From Rhodobacteraceae bacterium M385 (GTDB lineage Bacteria > Pseudomonadota > Alphaproteobacteria > Rhodobacterales > Rhodobacteraceae): DNA of 64,000 bases. Position numbers and translations under genes: made by a program. Each line of letters begins with the position of its first letter. Position 1 is the first letter of the stretch. This document shows positions 1 to 8,550 of the stretch, one piece after another. The stretch covers positions 3,534,001-3,598,000 of the forward strand of contig CP081102.1 in NCBI GenBank assembly GCA_025141835.1, written 5' to 3'. The notes under the pieces were generated by a model. The model was not told where the DNA came from, searched no databases, and saw nothing but the letters and a program-made list of their open reading frames with translations.

Positions 1-51
1 CACATTTCGCCGCCATGACATGGCCCAAAGTCAGATTAGTACCAAGGGACG

Positions 52-639
52 ATGGGTATGGGTTTCGCAAAGGCAGTCATTCATTGCTACGGCAACATGT
101 TGCACTTCTCTGGACGCGCGCGGCGGTCAGAGTTCTGGTGGTTCATGCTGTGGACAATCATCGCAGGCATGGCCGCAGGTGCCGCGCTTGGATTTTACGC
201 GATCAACAACCCGGAACTGGCTAACCAGATGCAACAGGCCCAACGTTACGGGTCGGCGAACCCGGCGATTGTCGAGCAGTACCGCTACTATGCGGGCTAT
301 TATGCGGCTGCGAACCTGCTTTTCTTTTGGCTTCCGGGCCTAGCCGTAACGATCCGCAGGCTGCACGACACGGATCGGTCTGGCGCATGGTATTTCATCC
401 AGCTTATTCCAATTATTGGCGCGATTTGGTTCTTTGTTCTGATGTGCCTGCCCGGCACCTACGGGAACAACCGCTTTGGTGGCGATAGCGCCCCTGATCG
501 CAAACGTCCGGTCCCGTCCCATCCGGCGTTTGCAGGCGCGTTAGAGGGGGAAGCGCGGGTGCAAGCCGAGGTGGCCCGCCGCGCGGAAGCTCAGGACTAT
601 TACCGACGCCATGTTCTTCCCTCAATCCAAAAGGCGTGA
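52..639 (+). CDS. DUF805 family inner-membrane protein
   Basis: This is a 195-residue integral membrane protein of the DUF805 family, whose function is unknown. The family signatures are visible: GRARRSEFW at about residues 21-29 just before the first membrane span, and RRLHDTDRSG at about 102-111 between hydrophobic segments. Roughly four spans can be drawn (about 30-50, 85-100, 113-133 and a weaker one); the C-terminal 55 residues are hydrophilic. The chosen ATG has AAGGGA at 44-49 upstream, and a second in-frame ATG lies two codons later. No functional partner is visible next to it. Confidence 0.85.
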   Translation: MGMGFAKAVIHCYGNMLHFSGRARRSEFWWFMLWTIIAGMAAGAALGFYAINNPELANQMQQAQRYGSANPAIVEQYRYYAGYYAAANLLFFWLPGLAVTIRRLHDTDRSGAWYFIQLIPIIGAIWFFVLMCLPGTYGNNRFGGDSAPDRKRPVPSHPAFAGALEGEARVQAEVARRAEAQDYYRRHVLPSIQKA

Positions 640-660
640 GCGTTGGGCTGAGGTATCTCG

Positions 661-735
661 CCCCCTCAGCGGTATGATGAGGGGGAGGTTGGGGACCCTC
701 CGGGGGGAGTTGTACCCGCCAAGATGAATGGAGGA
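661..735 (+). repeat. Hairpin plus dispersed intergenic element, copy 1
   Basis: The gap between two tail-to-tail genes holds a perfect 8-bp hairpin (CCCCCTCA at 661-668 pairing with TGAGGGGG at 678-685). After it comes CCTCCGGGGGGAGTTGTA and then GCCAAGATGAA at 718-728. The end of this unit recurs at about 6861-6905 (minus) and 50516-50549 (plus). The hairpin could help end transcription from either side, but no T-run follows it. Confidence 0.5.
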
Positions 736-744
736 GCGGCGCGT

Positions 745-2115
745 TTAGTAGGAGTACTCGCCATAGATGCGGGTAAGATCGCCTGCCCATTCGCCTTTGT
801 ATTTCTCGAGCAATTCATCGGCTGGAACTTGGCCGGTTTCCACCGAGTCCTTGAGCGCATTGAGGAAGTGCGTTTCATCGGGGACGAGGCCACCGGCACC
901 GGGCATGGCGCGGGCTTTGAGGCCGGCTTCTGAGATGGACAGGGCTTCTCGGGCGAGGTCATGCAGTTTGTAGCCCCCCGCGAAGCCTTGAAGGCCGCCT
1001 ACAGAGGCTTGGATACGCATCTCATCACGGGTTTCGGCATCGAAGCCTTTACAGAGGTCCCAAGCGGCATCGAGCGCCGTTTGATCGTACATCAGGCCCA
1101 CCCAGAAGGCGGGCAGCGCGCAGAGCCTGCGCCAAGGGCCGCCATCGGCGCCGCGCATTTCGATGAACTTCTTCAGGCGCGCTTCGGGGAACAATGTTGT
1201 CAGGTGGTCGGCCCAATCGCTGAGGGTGGGTTTTTCGCCCGGTAGCGCGGGGAGTTCGCCTTTGAGGAAATCCCGGAAGGATTGTCCGAGGGCATCCACG
1301 TATTGGCCATCGCGGTAGACGAAATACATCGGCACATCGAGGGCGTATTCCACCCAAGCCTCGAACCCGAAGCCCTCATCAAAGATGAAGGGCACGGTGC
1401 CGGTCCGGTCGGCATCGAGGTCACGCCATACGCGAGAGCGCCAGGATTTGTGGCCGTTGGGGTTGCCATCGAGGAAGGGCGAGTTGGCAAAAAGCGCCGT
1501 TGCAATGGGCTGCAAGGCCACAGCCACGCGCATTTTCTGGATCATGTCGGCCTCGGACCCGAAGTCGAGGTTCACTTGGACGGTGCAGGTACGGCGCATC
1601 ATGGTACGGCCCATGGTGCCGACTTTCTGCATGTAGCCGTCCATCAGCTTGTAGCGGCCCTTGGGCATCAGGGGCATATCTTCGTGTCGCCAGATCGGGG
1701 CCGCCCCCAGCCCGATGAAATCGACGCCGATGATATCGGCCACTTCACGCACTTGGCGCAGGTGGTCGTTCACCTCGTCACAGGTTTGGTGGACATTTTC
1801 GAGCGGCGCCCCGGAAAGCTCCAACTGGCCTCCGGGCTCCAGGGAGATATTCGCGCCGTCTTTTTCCAGCCCGATGATGTTGCCACCCTCGACCACCGGG
1901 GACCAGTTGAAGCGGTCCCGCAGCCCTTCCAGCACCGCTTTCACCGACCGCTCGCCATCGTAGGGAATCGGCACCTGGGTATCACGGCAGTAGCCAAACT
2001 TCTCATGCTCGGTCCCGATGCGCCAATCGGCTTTGGGCTTGCAGCCGTCGGCCAGATATTCAGCCAGCTGGCTGTAATGCTCGATGGGGCCGCCGCCGGA
2101 TTGGGGGATGGACAT
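745..2115 (-). CDS. gshA: Glutamate-cysteine ligase (plant/alphaproteobacterial type)
   Basis: The 456-residue product matches the GCS2-type glutamate-cysteine ligase of alphaproteobacteria and plants, which performs the first, ATP-dependent step of glutathione synthesis in the cytoplasm. The N-terminal region has the family's DWRIGTEHEKFGY motif (about residues 30-42) and an acidic ISLEPGGQLELSG segment (about 91-103) for metal and glutamate binding. Length is normal for the family. It lies downstream of rsmE and a small membrane-protein gene on the same strand, as often seen in Rhodobacterales. The start is an ATG at 2115. Confidence 0.93.
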   Translation of the reverse strand: MSIPQSGGGPIEHYSQLAEYLADGCKPKADWRIGTEHEKFGYCRDTQVPIPYDGERSVKAVLEGLRDRFNWSPVVEGGNIIGLEKDGANISLEPGGQLELSGAPLENVHQTCDEVNDHLRQVREVADIIGVDFIGLGAAPIWRHEDMPLMPKGRYKLMDGYMQKVGTMGRTMMRRTCTVQVNLDFGSEADMIQKMRVAVALQPIATALFANSPFLDGNPNGHKSWRSRVWRDLDADRTGTVPFIFDEGFGFEAWVEYALDVPMYFVYRDGQYVDALGQSFRDFLKGELPALPGEKPTLSDWADHLTTLFPEARLKKFIEMRGADGGPWRRLCALPAFWVGLMYDQTALDAAWDLCKGFDAETRDEMRIQASVGGLQGFAGGYKLHDLAREALSISEAGLKARAMPGAGGLVPDETHFLNALKDSVETGQVPADELLEKYKGEWAGDLTRIYGEYSY

Positions 2116-2185
2116 GGGACGTGTCTCCTGAAGGTGTCACCGCTGAAGGGGCGCTCGATTGGGCTAAAGGCGTCGCCCGTTGCGT

Positions 2186-2737
2186 CTACGGTGTCAAGGC
2201 CAGCGGGCGGTCACGGACCCACAACCTTTGCGACCCATATGTGCGATTTTGCACCGAGGCGATCAGTCTGTCGATATTGAGGCCGGGCAGCGCCGCGAAG
2301 GCATCAAACAGCGCGTCCGCCCCCGAGGCATCCACCGGGATCACAAGAAGTTGCGACGCATCGGCCAGCACCCAGGCGCTTTTGCCATCCCGGTCGCGGC
2401 GCAGGGACAGGATGCTAAGATCATCCAACGCCATGGCGCCACCCGTTTCCGGCCCCATGAACAGAATGCGTCCTTCGTCGATTTGCACCACCCCCGGCCC
2501 ATTGCCGCCGGTGATGAACCGCGCACGGCGCACGGCGGGCACCATGGCCACAGCGCCAAGGCCGATCAGGACGTAGCCGAAGCCTGTGACGATCATGCCA
2601 CCGGGTTTGGCCGCGATCCAGAGGCCAAGCGCGATGATGGTCGCGGCCACGAGCACCTCGCGCCAACGGGCGACGGCGGCGATGGCTTCGGGGCGGAAAA
2701 AGCCGCTCACCCCCAATCCCCTTGCGCTTTCTGCCAC
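2186..2737 (-). CDS. Small membrane protein, function unknown
   Basis: This 183-residue protein has two adjacent hydrophobic spans (about residues 27-45 and 48-70). A soluble C-terminal region of about 110 residues follows, rich in beta-type sequence (VVQIDEGRILFMGPETGG). It is not recognised beyond a conserved hypothetical seen between rsmE and gshA in related bacteria. Its start lies 31 bp inside the end of rsmE, which suggests translational coupling. Confidence 0.75.
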   Translation of the reverse strand: MAESARGLGVSGFFRPEAIAAVARWREVLVAATIIALGLWIAAKPGGMIVTGFGYVLIGLGAVAMVPAVRRARFITGGNGPGVVQIDEGRILFMGPETGGAMALDDLSILSLRRDRDGKSAWVLADASQLLVIPVDASGADALFDAFAALPGLNIDRLIASVQNRTYGSQRLWVRDRPLALTP

Positions 2738-3447
2738 AGGGTTAAAGCGGCCACGGCGGCGGTGTCAGCCCGCAAAATGCGCGGCCCCAAGGACATGGTG
2801 TGCACAAATGGCAGCGCCCGCAGGCGGTCCCGCTCGGCATCGGAGAATCCGCCCTCGGGCCCAATCAAGATCGCCGCAGGCGCAGGAGCCGCTGCGAGGA
2901 GGCCCCGTTCTGGGGCCGAGGAGGGGTCGGCCAACGCCTCATCGGCAAAGAAAATCGTCCGCGAAGCGTCCCAGCCCTCCAGCACTTTTTGCAACGGTTG
3001 GATCTCTTCCACCGGTGGTACAAACGTCCCGCCGCATTGCTCGGCTGCTTCCATCGCGTGGGCTTGCAACTTGTCCTGTCTCAGCCTCTCGGAATTGGTG
3101 AAATCCGTGCGCACGGGCAGGATACGCGCCGCGCCCAGTTCCGCGGCTTTTTCCACGATGAAATCCGTGCGCGCCTTCTTGATCGGCGCAAACAGCAACC
3201 AGACATCGGGCGGCATCATCTGTGGCGCGGTCTTCTCGTCACAGACCAACACGCCGCCGCGCTTGCCCTTGGCCGCCACCTCGGCCCGCCATTCCCCGTC
3301 CTGGCCGTTGAACAGCGCAACTTCTGCGCCGACGCCAAGGCGCATCACGTTGAACAGATAGTTGGCATGGTCCCGCGACACGGGAACGCTTTGCGCCTCC
3401 CCCAAGGGGTGATCTACATAGAGGCGGATTTTCGGACGGTTTTTCAT
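2707..3447 (-). CDS. rsmE: 16S rRNA (uracil-1498-N3)-methyltransferase
   Basis: This 246-residue SPOUT-class methyltransferase methylates U1498 of 16S rRNA using S-adenosylmethionine. The SAM-binding knot motifs LIGPEGGFSDAE and SLGPRILRADTA are in the last quarter, in the order expected for RsmE. The open frame extends well upstream to 4035, but that part is antisense to ubiA. The ATG at 3447 (MKNRPKIRLYVDHPL) gives the family's usual N-terminus and length. It is transcribed divergently from ubiA with only 12 bp between the two starts. Confidence 0.93.
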   Translation of the reverse strand: MKNRPKIRLYVDHPLGEAQSVPVSRDHANYLFNVMRLGVGAEVALFNGQDGEWRAEVAAKGKRGGVLVCDEKTAPQMMPPDVWLLFAPIKKARTDFIVEKAAELGAARILPVRTDFTNSERLRQDKLQAHAMEAAEQCGGTFVPPVEEIQPLQKVLEGWDASRTIFFADEALADPSSAPERGLLAAAPAPAAILIGPEGGFSDAERDRLRALPFVHTMSLGPRILRADTAAVAALTLWQKAQGDWG

Positions 3448-3459
3448 GGGGTGGAACGT

Positions 3460-4443
3460 ATGAGCGCGCAGGGCGATGGACAAGACACTCCGGCAGATGC
3501 AGACGTAAAAGTCGCCGACGCCGTATCGGGTAATTGGGTTGATACCCTCGCCCCCGCAGCAACCCGCCCCTACCTGCGCCTGAGCCGGGCGGATCGTCCC
3601 ATTGGCACTTGGCTGTTGCTGTTGCCTTGCTGGTGGGGGCTGATGTTGGCCATCGCGGCGGCTCCTGCTACGGCCACGAGCTTTGACGCTTGGATTTTCA
3701 TCGGTTGCGGGCTTGGCGCGTTTCTGATGCGCGGCGCGGGCTGCACGTGGAACGACATCACCGACCGCCACCTTGATGGCTCGGTCGCGCGGACGGCGTC
3801 TCGGCCCATCCCCTCCGGGCAGGTCTCGGTAAAAGGGGCGGTCGCTTGGATGGTGGCCCAAGCTCTTGTGTCCCTGCTGATCCTTCTGACGTTCAACTGG
3901 ACCGCCATCGCCCTTGGCGTGGCCTCTTGCGCTTTGGTCTGCATCTACCCCTTCGCCAAACGGTTCACTTGGTGGCCGCAAGTATTCCTTGGCACCGCCT
4001 TTAACTGGGGCGCTTTGCTGGCTTGGGCCGCCCACACCGGAAGCCTGTCCACCGCGCCGATCCTACTCTACCTCGGGGGCATCTGCTGGACGCTGTTCTA
4101 CGATACGATCTACGCCCACCAAGACCGTGAAGACGACGCCATGATTGGCATCAAATCCACCGCCCGACTATTTGGCGACAATACCCAGACCTGGCTGCGC
4201 TTCTTCCTTGTTCTTACGGTCTGCCTTATCGGCCTGGGCGTGATCGTGGCGCTGCTGCCGTCGCAAAATGTCTTGGCCCTTGTCATTGCCCTTGCAGGTG
4301 TTTGGGCCATGGGCTGGCACCTGTCTTGGCAATTGATCCATCTGAACATCAACGACGCCGAGACCTGCTTGCGCCTGTTCCGTTCCAACCGGAATGCCGG
4401 CCTGATCCCTGTGCTGTTTTTCGCCTGTGCCGCACTCGTTTGA
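3460..4443 (+). CDS. ubiA: 4-hydroxybenzoate octaprenyltransferase
   Basis: UbiA attaches the polyprenyl tail to 4-hydroxybenzoate in ubiquinone synthesis in the inner membrane. The 327-residue protein has about eight hydrophobic spans and both prenyl-diphosphate/Mg-binding aspartate motifs: NDITDRHLD in the first half and DTIYAHQDREDD in the second. The frame is open further upstream over rsmE, so the start was placed at the ATG at 3460, giving about 40 hydrophilic residues before RLSRADRPIGTWLLLLPCWW. The 4-hydroxybenzoate used here is also the substrate of PobA, encoded far away at 55 kb. Confidence 0.93.
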   Translation: MSAQGDGQDTPADADVKVADAVSGNWVDTLAPAATRPYLRLSRADRPIGTWLLLLPCWWGLMLAIAAAPATATSFDAWIFIGCGLGAFLMRGAGCTWNDITDRHLDGSVARTASRPIPSGQVSVKGAVAWMVAQALVSLLILLTFNWTAIALGVASCALVCIYPFAKRFTWWPQVFLGTAFNWGALLAWAAHTGSLSTAPILLYLGGICWTLFYDTIYAHQDREDDAMIGIKSTARLFGDNTQTWLRFFLVLTVCLIGLGVIVALLPSQNVLALVIALAGVWAMGWHLSWQLIHLNINDAETCLRLFRSNRNAGLIPVLFFACAALV

Positions 4444-4518
4444 TTGAAAGCCCTCGCAGGACGCGGTACTGCGATACAACATTTAGGCCCCGAGCAGGGA
4501 TTTCGCGTAGCTTCGCCC

Positions 4519-6489
4519 ATGTCAAACAAAGACCGCATATCCGCACTGGTCGGCCCCGCTTCCTTTGCAGCTGCGGGCGGCCTATCCGTTGTCACCGCGA
4601 TTTTCGCGGCCCTTACGATCGAACATCGCTCCACCGAGGACATCATCACCTCGCTGGAGGCCGATGGCATACAATGGGTCGAAGTTTCGGCCAATGGCCT
4701 GCAAGTCTTCCTTGATGGCACCGCCCCGGACGAGGCCACGCGCTTCCGCGCCGAAACCCGCGCAAGCGCCATCGTCGATGCGGACCGGGTGATTAACCGC
4801 CTAGAGGTCGCCGCCTTCGAAGTGTCCGAGCCGCCGCGCTTTTCCCTCGACATGCTGCGCAATGGCGATGGCATCCAGTTGATCGGCCTGATCCCGGGCC
4901 CCGAAGGCGATGAAGCATTTGCCGTCGCCGAAGCGATTGCCGACATCGCGGGCTCCGCCGATGTGGTGAACATGGTCGAAACCGCCAGCCTTGCCGCGCC
5001 CGAGAATTGGGACGCCGCCCTCGCCTATGGCCTCCGCGCGCTAGAGGCGCTGCCGCGCTCCAAAGTGACGGTGCTTGCCGACCGGGTGGAGGTCGAGGCC
5101 GTGGCCGAAACCCGGGAACAGCGGGCCGAATTCATCGCCCGCCTGCAACAGAACCAACCCTCCGGCGTCGAGGTCGTTCTCGATATTTCGGCCCCGCGCC
5201 CGGTCATCACCCCCTTCACCCTGCGCTTCGTGCGCGATGCCGGGGGGGCGCGCTTTGAAACCTGTACCGCCGACACCCCCGAGGCCCGCGATCAGATCGT
5301 TTCTGCCGGACGCACCGCCGGGGCCACAGGCACCGTGCCCTGCACCATCGGCCTTGGCGTGCCCTCCCCCTCTTGGGGCGATGCCGTCGCCATCTCCTTG
5401 GCGGCACTGACGGAACTGGGCAACGGCTCTGTCACCCTTTCCGACGCAGACGTAACCCTGATCGCCGCCCAAGGCACGGCTCAGGACCACTTCGACACCG
5501 TCGTGGGCGAGCTGGACGCAGACCTGCCTGCAGTTTTCTCCCTGCAAGCGATCCTGCCCGAGCCTGAAACACTAGCCAGCACCGGTCCCGCCCGTTTCAC
5601 CGCCACCTATGATGCGGAACAAGGCGCGCGCCTTCGCGGCCGCTTGCCCGATGGCCGCATTGGCGAATCCGTTGAATCCTTCGCCACGGCCATTTTCGGC
5701 GCGGACCGGACGGATCTCGCCACCCGTGGCGTGCCTGACCTGCCGCAAGGCTGGTCCGTTCGGGTCATGGCGGGCCTCACTGCCCTATCGGAACTCGAAG
5801 ACGGCATGCTCACGGTCGAGCCAGACAACCTGCGCCTGTCTGGCCGCACCGGCGATGACGAAATGATCTCCCGCCTCACCCGGCAACTCTCCGAGGACCT
5901 CGGGCCCGGCGTGAACTTCCAGATGGACGTCCGCTACGACGAGACCTTGGACCCCATCGCCTCTCAGCCCACGCCCGAGCAATGCGAGGCCCGCATTCGC
6001 GAAATCCAGGACGAAACCAAAATCACTTTCGACCCCGGCTCCACCGAGATCAACCGTGCCGCCGGTGAAGTTCTGGACCAGATCGCCGAAGTGCTGCCCG
6101 ATTGCCTCCACGTGAGCATGGAAATCGGCGGCCATACCGATGCGCAGGGCGGCGAGGATATGAACCTAAACCTCAGCCAAGCCCGTGCCGATGCGGTGCT
6201 CAACGGCCTCTTGGCTCGGGGCGTTCTGGTGACCAACCTAACGGCCCAAGGCTACGGCGAAAGCCAACCCATCGCCGATAACGAAACCGAAGACGGGCGC
6301 GAACAAAACCGCCGTATCGACTTCCGCCTCTTGGCCACCGCCGAAGTCGCCGATGCCGCTGCTGACGCCGATGACCAACCCCGTACCCGTGGCGGTGTTC
6401 TGGCCGCTGGCGCCATTGCCGACTGGCCGTTCGATATCCGCCCCCTGCCGCGCCCCATCGCCCCCCCCGAGGCCTCCGATGCAAACTAG
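4519..6489 (+). CDS. OmpA-family protein with long BON-like N-terminal region
   Basis: This is a 656-residue envelope protein. An N-terminal hydrophobic segment (about residues 12-34) should act as an anchor or uncleaved signal. The middle 450 residues contain repeated alpha/beta units of BON character (for example SLEADGIQWVEVSANGLQVF, then similar units with ALPRSKVTVLADRVEV and LEDGMLTVEPDNLRLSG). The C-terminal 100 residues are a clear OmpA peptidoglycan-binding domain: IGGHTDAQGG, NLSQARADAVLNGL, GYGESQP and REQNRRIDFRL. The ATG at 4519 was preferred over the upstream in-frame start at 4444 because it places the hydrophobic segment near the N-terminus. The next gene starts 18 bp downstream. 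Confidence 0.88.
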   Translation: MSNKDRISALVGPASFAAAGGLSVVTAIFAALTIEHRSTEDIITSLEADGIQWVEVSANGLQVFLDGTAPDEATRFRAETRASAIVDADRVINRLEVAAFEVSEPPRFSLDMLRNGDGIQLIGLIPGPEGDEAFAVAEAIADIAGSADVVNMVETASLAAPENWDAALAYGLRALEALPRSKVTVLADRVEVEAVAETREQRAEFIARLQQNQPSGVEVVLDISAPRPVITPFTLRFVRDAGGARFETCTADTPEARDQIVSAGRTAGATGTVPCTIGLGVPSPSWGDAVAISLAALTELGNGSVTLSDADVTLIAAQGTAQDHFDTVVGELDADLPAVFSLQAILPEPETLASTGPARFTATYDAEQGARLRGRLPDGRIGESVESFATAIFGADRTDLATRGVPDLPQGWSVRVMAGLTALSELEDGMLTVEPDNLRLSGRTGDDEMISRLTRQLSEDLGPGVNFQMDVRYDETLDPIASQPTPEQCEARIREIQDETKITFDPGSTEINRAAGEVLDQIAEVLPDCLHVSMEIGGHTDAQGGEDMNLNLSQARADAVLNGLLARGVLVTNLTAQGYGESQPIADNETEDGREQNRRIDFRLLATAEVADAAADADDQPRTRGGVLAAGAIADWPFDIRPLPRPIAPPEASDAN

Positions 6490-6507
6490 ACAGAAAGCCA
6501 AGACCCC

Positions 6508-6837
6508 ATGAACCGCTTGGAATTCATCATCACGATTGCGATCATCTTGTTCGTGGCCTTCGCCCTTGGCTGGTTAGCCCATTGGCTCGTAACCCGGTTC
6601 AACCAGGTGTCCTCTGCGGATCTGGGCGAAATGGAAAACCTTGCCCGTGCGCTGCATGATGCGGAAGAAACCCGTGACCAAGCCATCGCCTACCTGCAAC
6701 AGCGCGAAGGCGAACTGACCAACCAACTCAGCCAGACCGAGGCCGAACTTCGCGCCGCCATGGAAGGCCTGCGCGAGGCCCGGACAGAGTCCGAGGAACT
6801 TCGCAACTACGTGGAATCCATCAACCAAGGCACGTAA
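6508..6837 (+). CDS. Membrane-anchored coiled-coil small protein
   Basis: This 109-residue protein has one N-terminal membrane span (about residues 6-28) followed by a long charged helix with heptad character (about 40-105, AEETRDQAIAYLQQREGELT). It is not recognised beyond conserved hypothetical. It sits 18 bp after the OmpA-family gene and is probably co-transcribed, which hints at a role in the cell envelope. That link is inference. Confidence 0.75.
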   Translation: MNRLEFIITIAIILFVAFALGWLAHWLVTRFNQVSSADLGEMENLARALHDAEETRDQAIAYLQQREGELTNQLSQTEAELRAAMEGLREARTESEELRNYVESINQGT

Positions 6838-6860
6838 CCGCCGCCCCAAACGCGGCATCG

Positions 6861-6905
6861 CGCCTTCATCTTGGCCCTACAACTCCCGCCGGAGGCTCCC
6901 GCCCC
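6861..6905 (-). repeat. Dispersed intergenic element, copy 2
   Basis: Read on the minus strand, this stretch is GGAGCCTCCGGCGGGAGTTG followed by TAGGGCCAAGATGAAGG. It matches the elements at 700-735 and 50516-50549. It lies in the 153-bp gap between the coiled-coil gene and moaE, which are convergent. The CTCCGGCGGGAG part can fold as a short hairpin. Confidence 0.5.
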
Positions 6906-6990
6906 CTCAGCGCGCCCGACGCCCCGCGTGCCAAAGCGCCCGCCGGCAGCCTGTCCCCCGAAGCGGCTCGGCAGCCACCCCGTCACCGGC

Positions 6991-7437
6991 CTACCATCGC
7001 CCCAGCGCGGCCTCATCATCATCTTTCGCGACAACCCAATCGGCCCCCCGCTCGGTGACTTCCCGCTTCCAGAACGGCGCTCGGGACTTCAGGTAATCCA
7101 TCAGGAACTCCGCACCTTGGAAGGCCCCTGCCCGGTGGCGGGCCGCCGTGGCCACCATCATGATGACCTCTCCGGGGGCCAAACGCCCAAACCGGTGGAT
7201 CACCAAGGCGCCTTGCAACTCGAACCTTGCGACCGCGTCCTCTCGGATCTCGGCCAGCGCGGCCTCCGTCATGCCGGGGTAATGCTCAATCTCCATCGCG
7301 ACCATGTCGCCCTCGGATACATCTCTGGTGATGCCGGTAAAGCTCACCACAGCGCCCGCGCCTGCCATGGCCCCGGTGAAGGCGTTCAGCTCCGCGCCGC
7401 TGTCAAACGCCGCTTCCTGCACCCGCACAAAATCCAT
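6991..7437 (-). CDS. moaE: Molybdopterin synthase catalytic subunit
   Basis: MoaE is the large subunit of molybdopterin synthase and transfers sulfur from thiocarboxylated MoaD to cyclic pyranopterin monophosphate. The 148-residue product shows the family segments AVVSFTGITRDVSEGD near residues 30-45, LAPGEVIMMVATAARHR, and the C-terminal FWKREVTERGADWV. It lies 3 bp after moaD on the same strand and follows pgsA and uvrC, a layout common in Rhodobacterales. Confidence 0.93.
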   Translation of the reverse strand: MDFVRVQEAAFDSGAELNAFTGAMAGAGAVVSFTGITRDVSEGDMVAMEIEHYPGMTEAALAEIREDAVARFELQGALVIHRFGRLAPGEVIMMVATAARHRAGAFQGAEFLMDYLKSRAPFWKREVTERGADWVVAKDDDEAALGRW

Positions 7438-7440
7438 CTC

Positions 7441-7686
7441 TCAGCCCCCTGTCATGGGGGGGAACAACGCCACTTCCCGCGCGCCCTCCAAGGGCGCATC
7501 AAAGCTGACCAATTTCTGGTCCACCGCCGCGCGTACCGATTTCAGGTCGGACAACGCAAACGCATGGGCTTCCGAGCGGTCTTTGAGTTCCTCAATCAAC
7601 TCAGCCACGGTGCGCGCTTGGGTCTCGACGACCTCGTGACCCGTGCCGATCCGCTCCCTGAGCCAGGCAAAATACCGCAGGTCCAT
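7441..7686 (-). CDS. moaD: Molybdopterin synthase sulfur carrier subunit
   Basis: This 81-residue ubiquitin-fold sulfur carrier ends in the diagnostic Gly-Gly (FPPMTGG), the residue that is adenylated and thiocarboxylated before sulfur is passed to MoaE. The start was placed at the ATG at 7686 (MDLRYFAWLRERIG). A longer in-frame extension to 7767 only covers the end of pgsA. Its start codon overlaps the pgsA stop as TGATG, so translation is probably coupled. Confidence 0.92.
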   Translation of the reverse strand: MDLRYFAWLRERIGTGHEVVETQARTVAELIEELKDRSEAHAFALSDLKSVRAAVDQKLVSFDAPLEGAREVALFPPMTGG

Positions 7687-8363
7687 CAGGCGTCTTCCTG
7701 CAAGAACGGACGCGCCTTCAGGTAGTAGTCTACCCCGGTGATCGCGGTCAGAAGCGCCGCCAACCAAAGCAAGACCTTGCCCACAAGGCCGCTCCAGAAG
7801 AAACCAAACTCGATCCAGACCAGACCAAATTCATCGGCAGTAACTCCGGCCAGAATGCTCTCGATCATCGTGGCATCCATCCCAATGGTCAGCGCCCAGA
7901 AATAGTGGGTGAATAGCCCCCAACAGAACAGCAAACCGATGGCGACCATCTGCAACGTGGTCTTCCACTTCGCCAGCTTCGTCACCTTCAGCGTGCCCGC
8001 ATGGGCACCCAAAAACTCTCTCAATCCTGAAACGAAAATCTCTCGGAACAAGATGACAATCACGGGCACAAGGATCAGCGCCGACCATCCGTGATCGAGG
8101 CTCATAATAACCAGCAAAACCGCCAGCGCGATCACCACCATCGCCTTGTCGGCAATCGGGTCCAACATCGCGCCAAAGCGGCTTTCCTGCCCCCATTTCC
8201 GCGCCAAAAGGCCGTCGAGATAATCGGTCATCGACGCCCCCATAAACAGGAACAACGCTACCCAATCCGCAAACGGGCGCGGCAGAAGGAGGAAGACGAA
8301 CCCCACCATCGGCGCCGCGATCAGGCGCACAAGGGTCAGGATGTTGGGCACGTTCCACTGCAT
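7686..8363 (-). CDS. pgsA: CDP-diacylglycerol-glycerol-3-phosphate 3-phosphatidyltransferase
   Basis: PgsA makes phosphatidylglycerol phosphate, the committed step to phosphatidylglycerol and cardiolipin, in the inner membrane. The 225-residue protein carries the CDP-alcohol phosphatidyltransferase motif: DYLDGLLAR followed after eight residues by GAMLDPIADK (about residues 45-72). Several membrane spans surround it. It heads the pgsA-moaD-moaE run on the minus strand. The gap upstream (8364-8544) has no recognisable gene. Confidence 0.93.
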   Translation of the reverse strand: MQWNVPNILTLVRLIAAPMVGFVFLLLPRPFADWVALFLFMGASMTDYLDGLLARKWGQESRFGAMLDPIADKAMVVIALAVLLVIMSLDHGWSALILVPVIVILFREIFVSGLREFLGAHAGTLKVTKLAKWKTTLQMVAIGLLFCWGLFTHYFWALTIGMDATMIESILAGVTADEFGLVWIEFGFFWSGLVGKVLLWLAALLTAITGVDYYLKARPFLQEDA

Positions 8364-8523
8364 AAGATGTACCTAGCGCTCTTGCGCGGCACTTGCCAGA
8401 GGGCACGGAAGGCCGATGGCGCACGCGCGGGGATGCGCAAGCTTGAGAACCCAACCTAACATATTGAACAAAAACGATTAACGGAGTTTCGCTAACCTGA
8501 TGTTAACCAGTGGATCACCGCCA

Positions 8524-8550
8524 AATTGAACGATGTGCGGGCGTTCAATT
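8524..8550 (-). terminator. Hairpin over the stop codon of the 209-residue protein gene
   Basis: AATTGAACG (8524-8532) and CGTTCAATT (8542-8550) form a perfect 9-bp stem with a 9-nt loop. The TGA of the upstream minus-strand gene (8545-8547) lies within one arm. The stem is AT-rich and only a short TTT follows on the minus strand, so terminator function is uncertain; it could equally be an operator-like inverted repeat. Confidence 0.3.

Noticed and set aside
2180..3361. 393-residue plus-strand open frame opposite rsmE and the small membrane-protein gene
   Set aside because: Antisense shadow in GC-rich DNA; composition rich in Arg, Ser, Ala and Pro without domains, while rsmE on the other strand has clear motifs.
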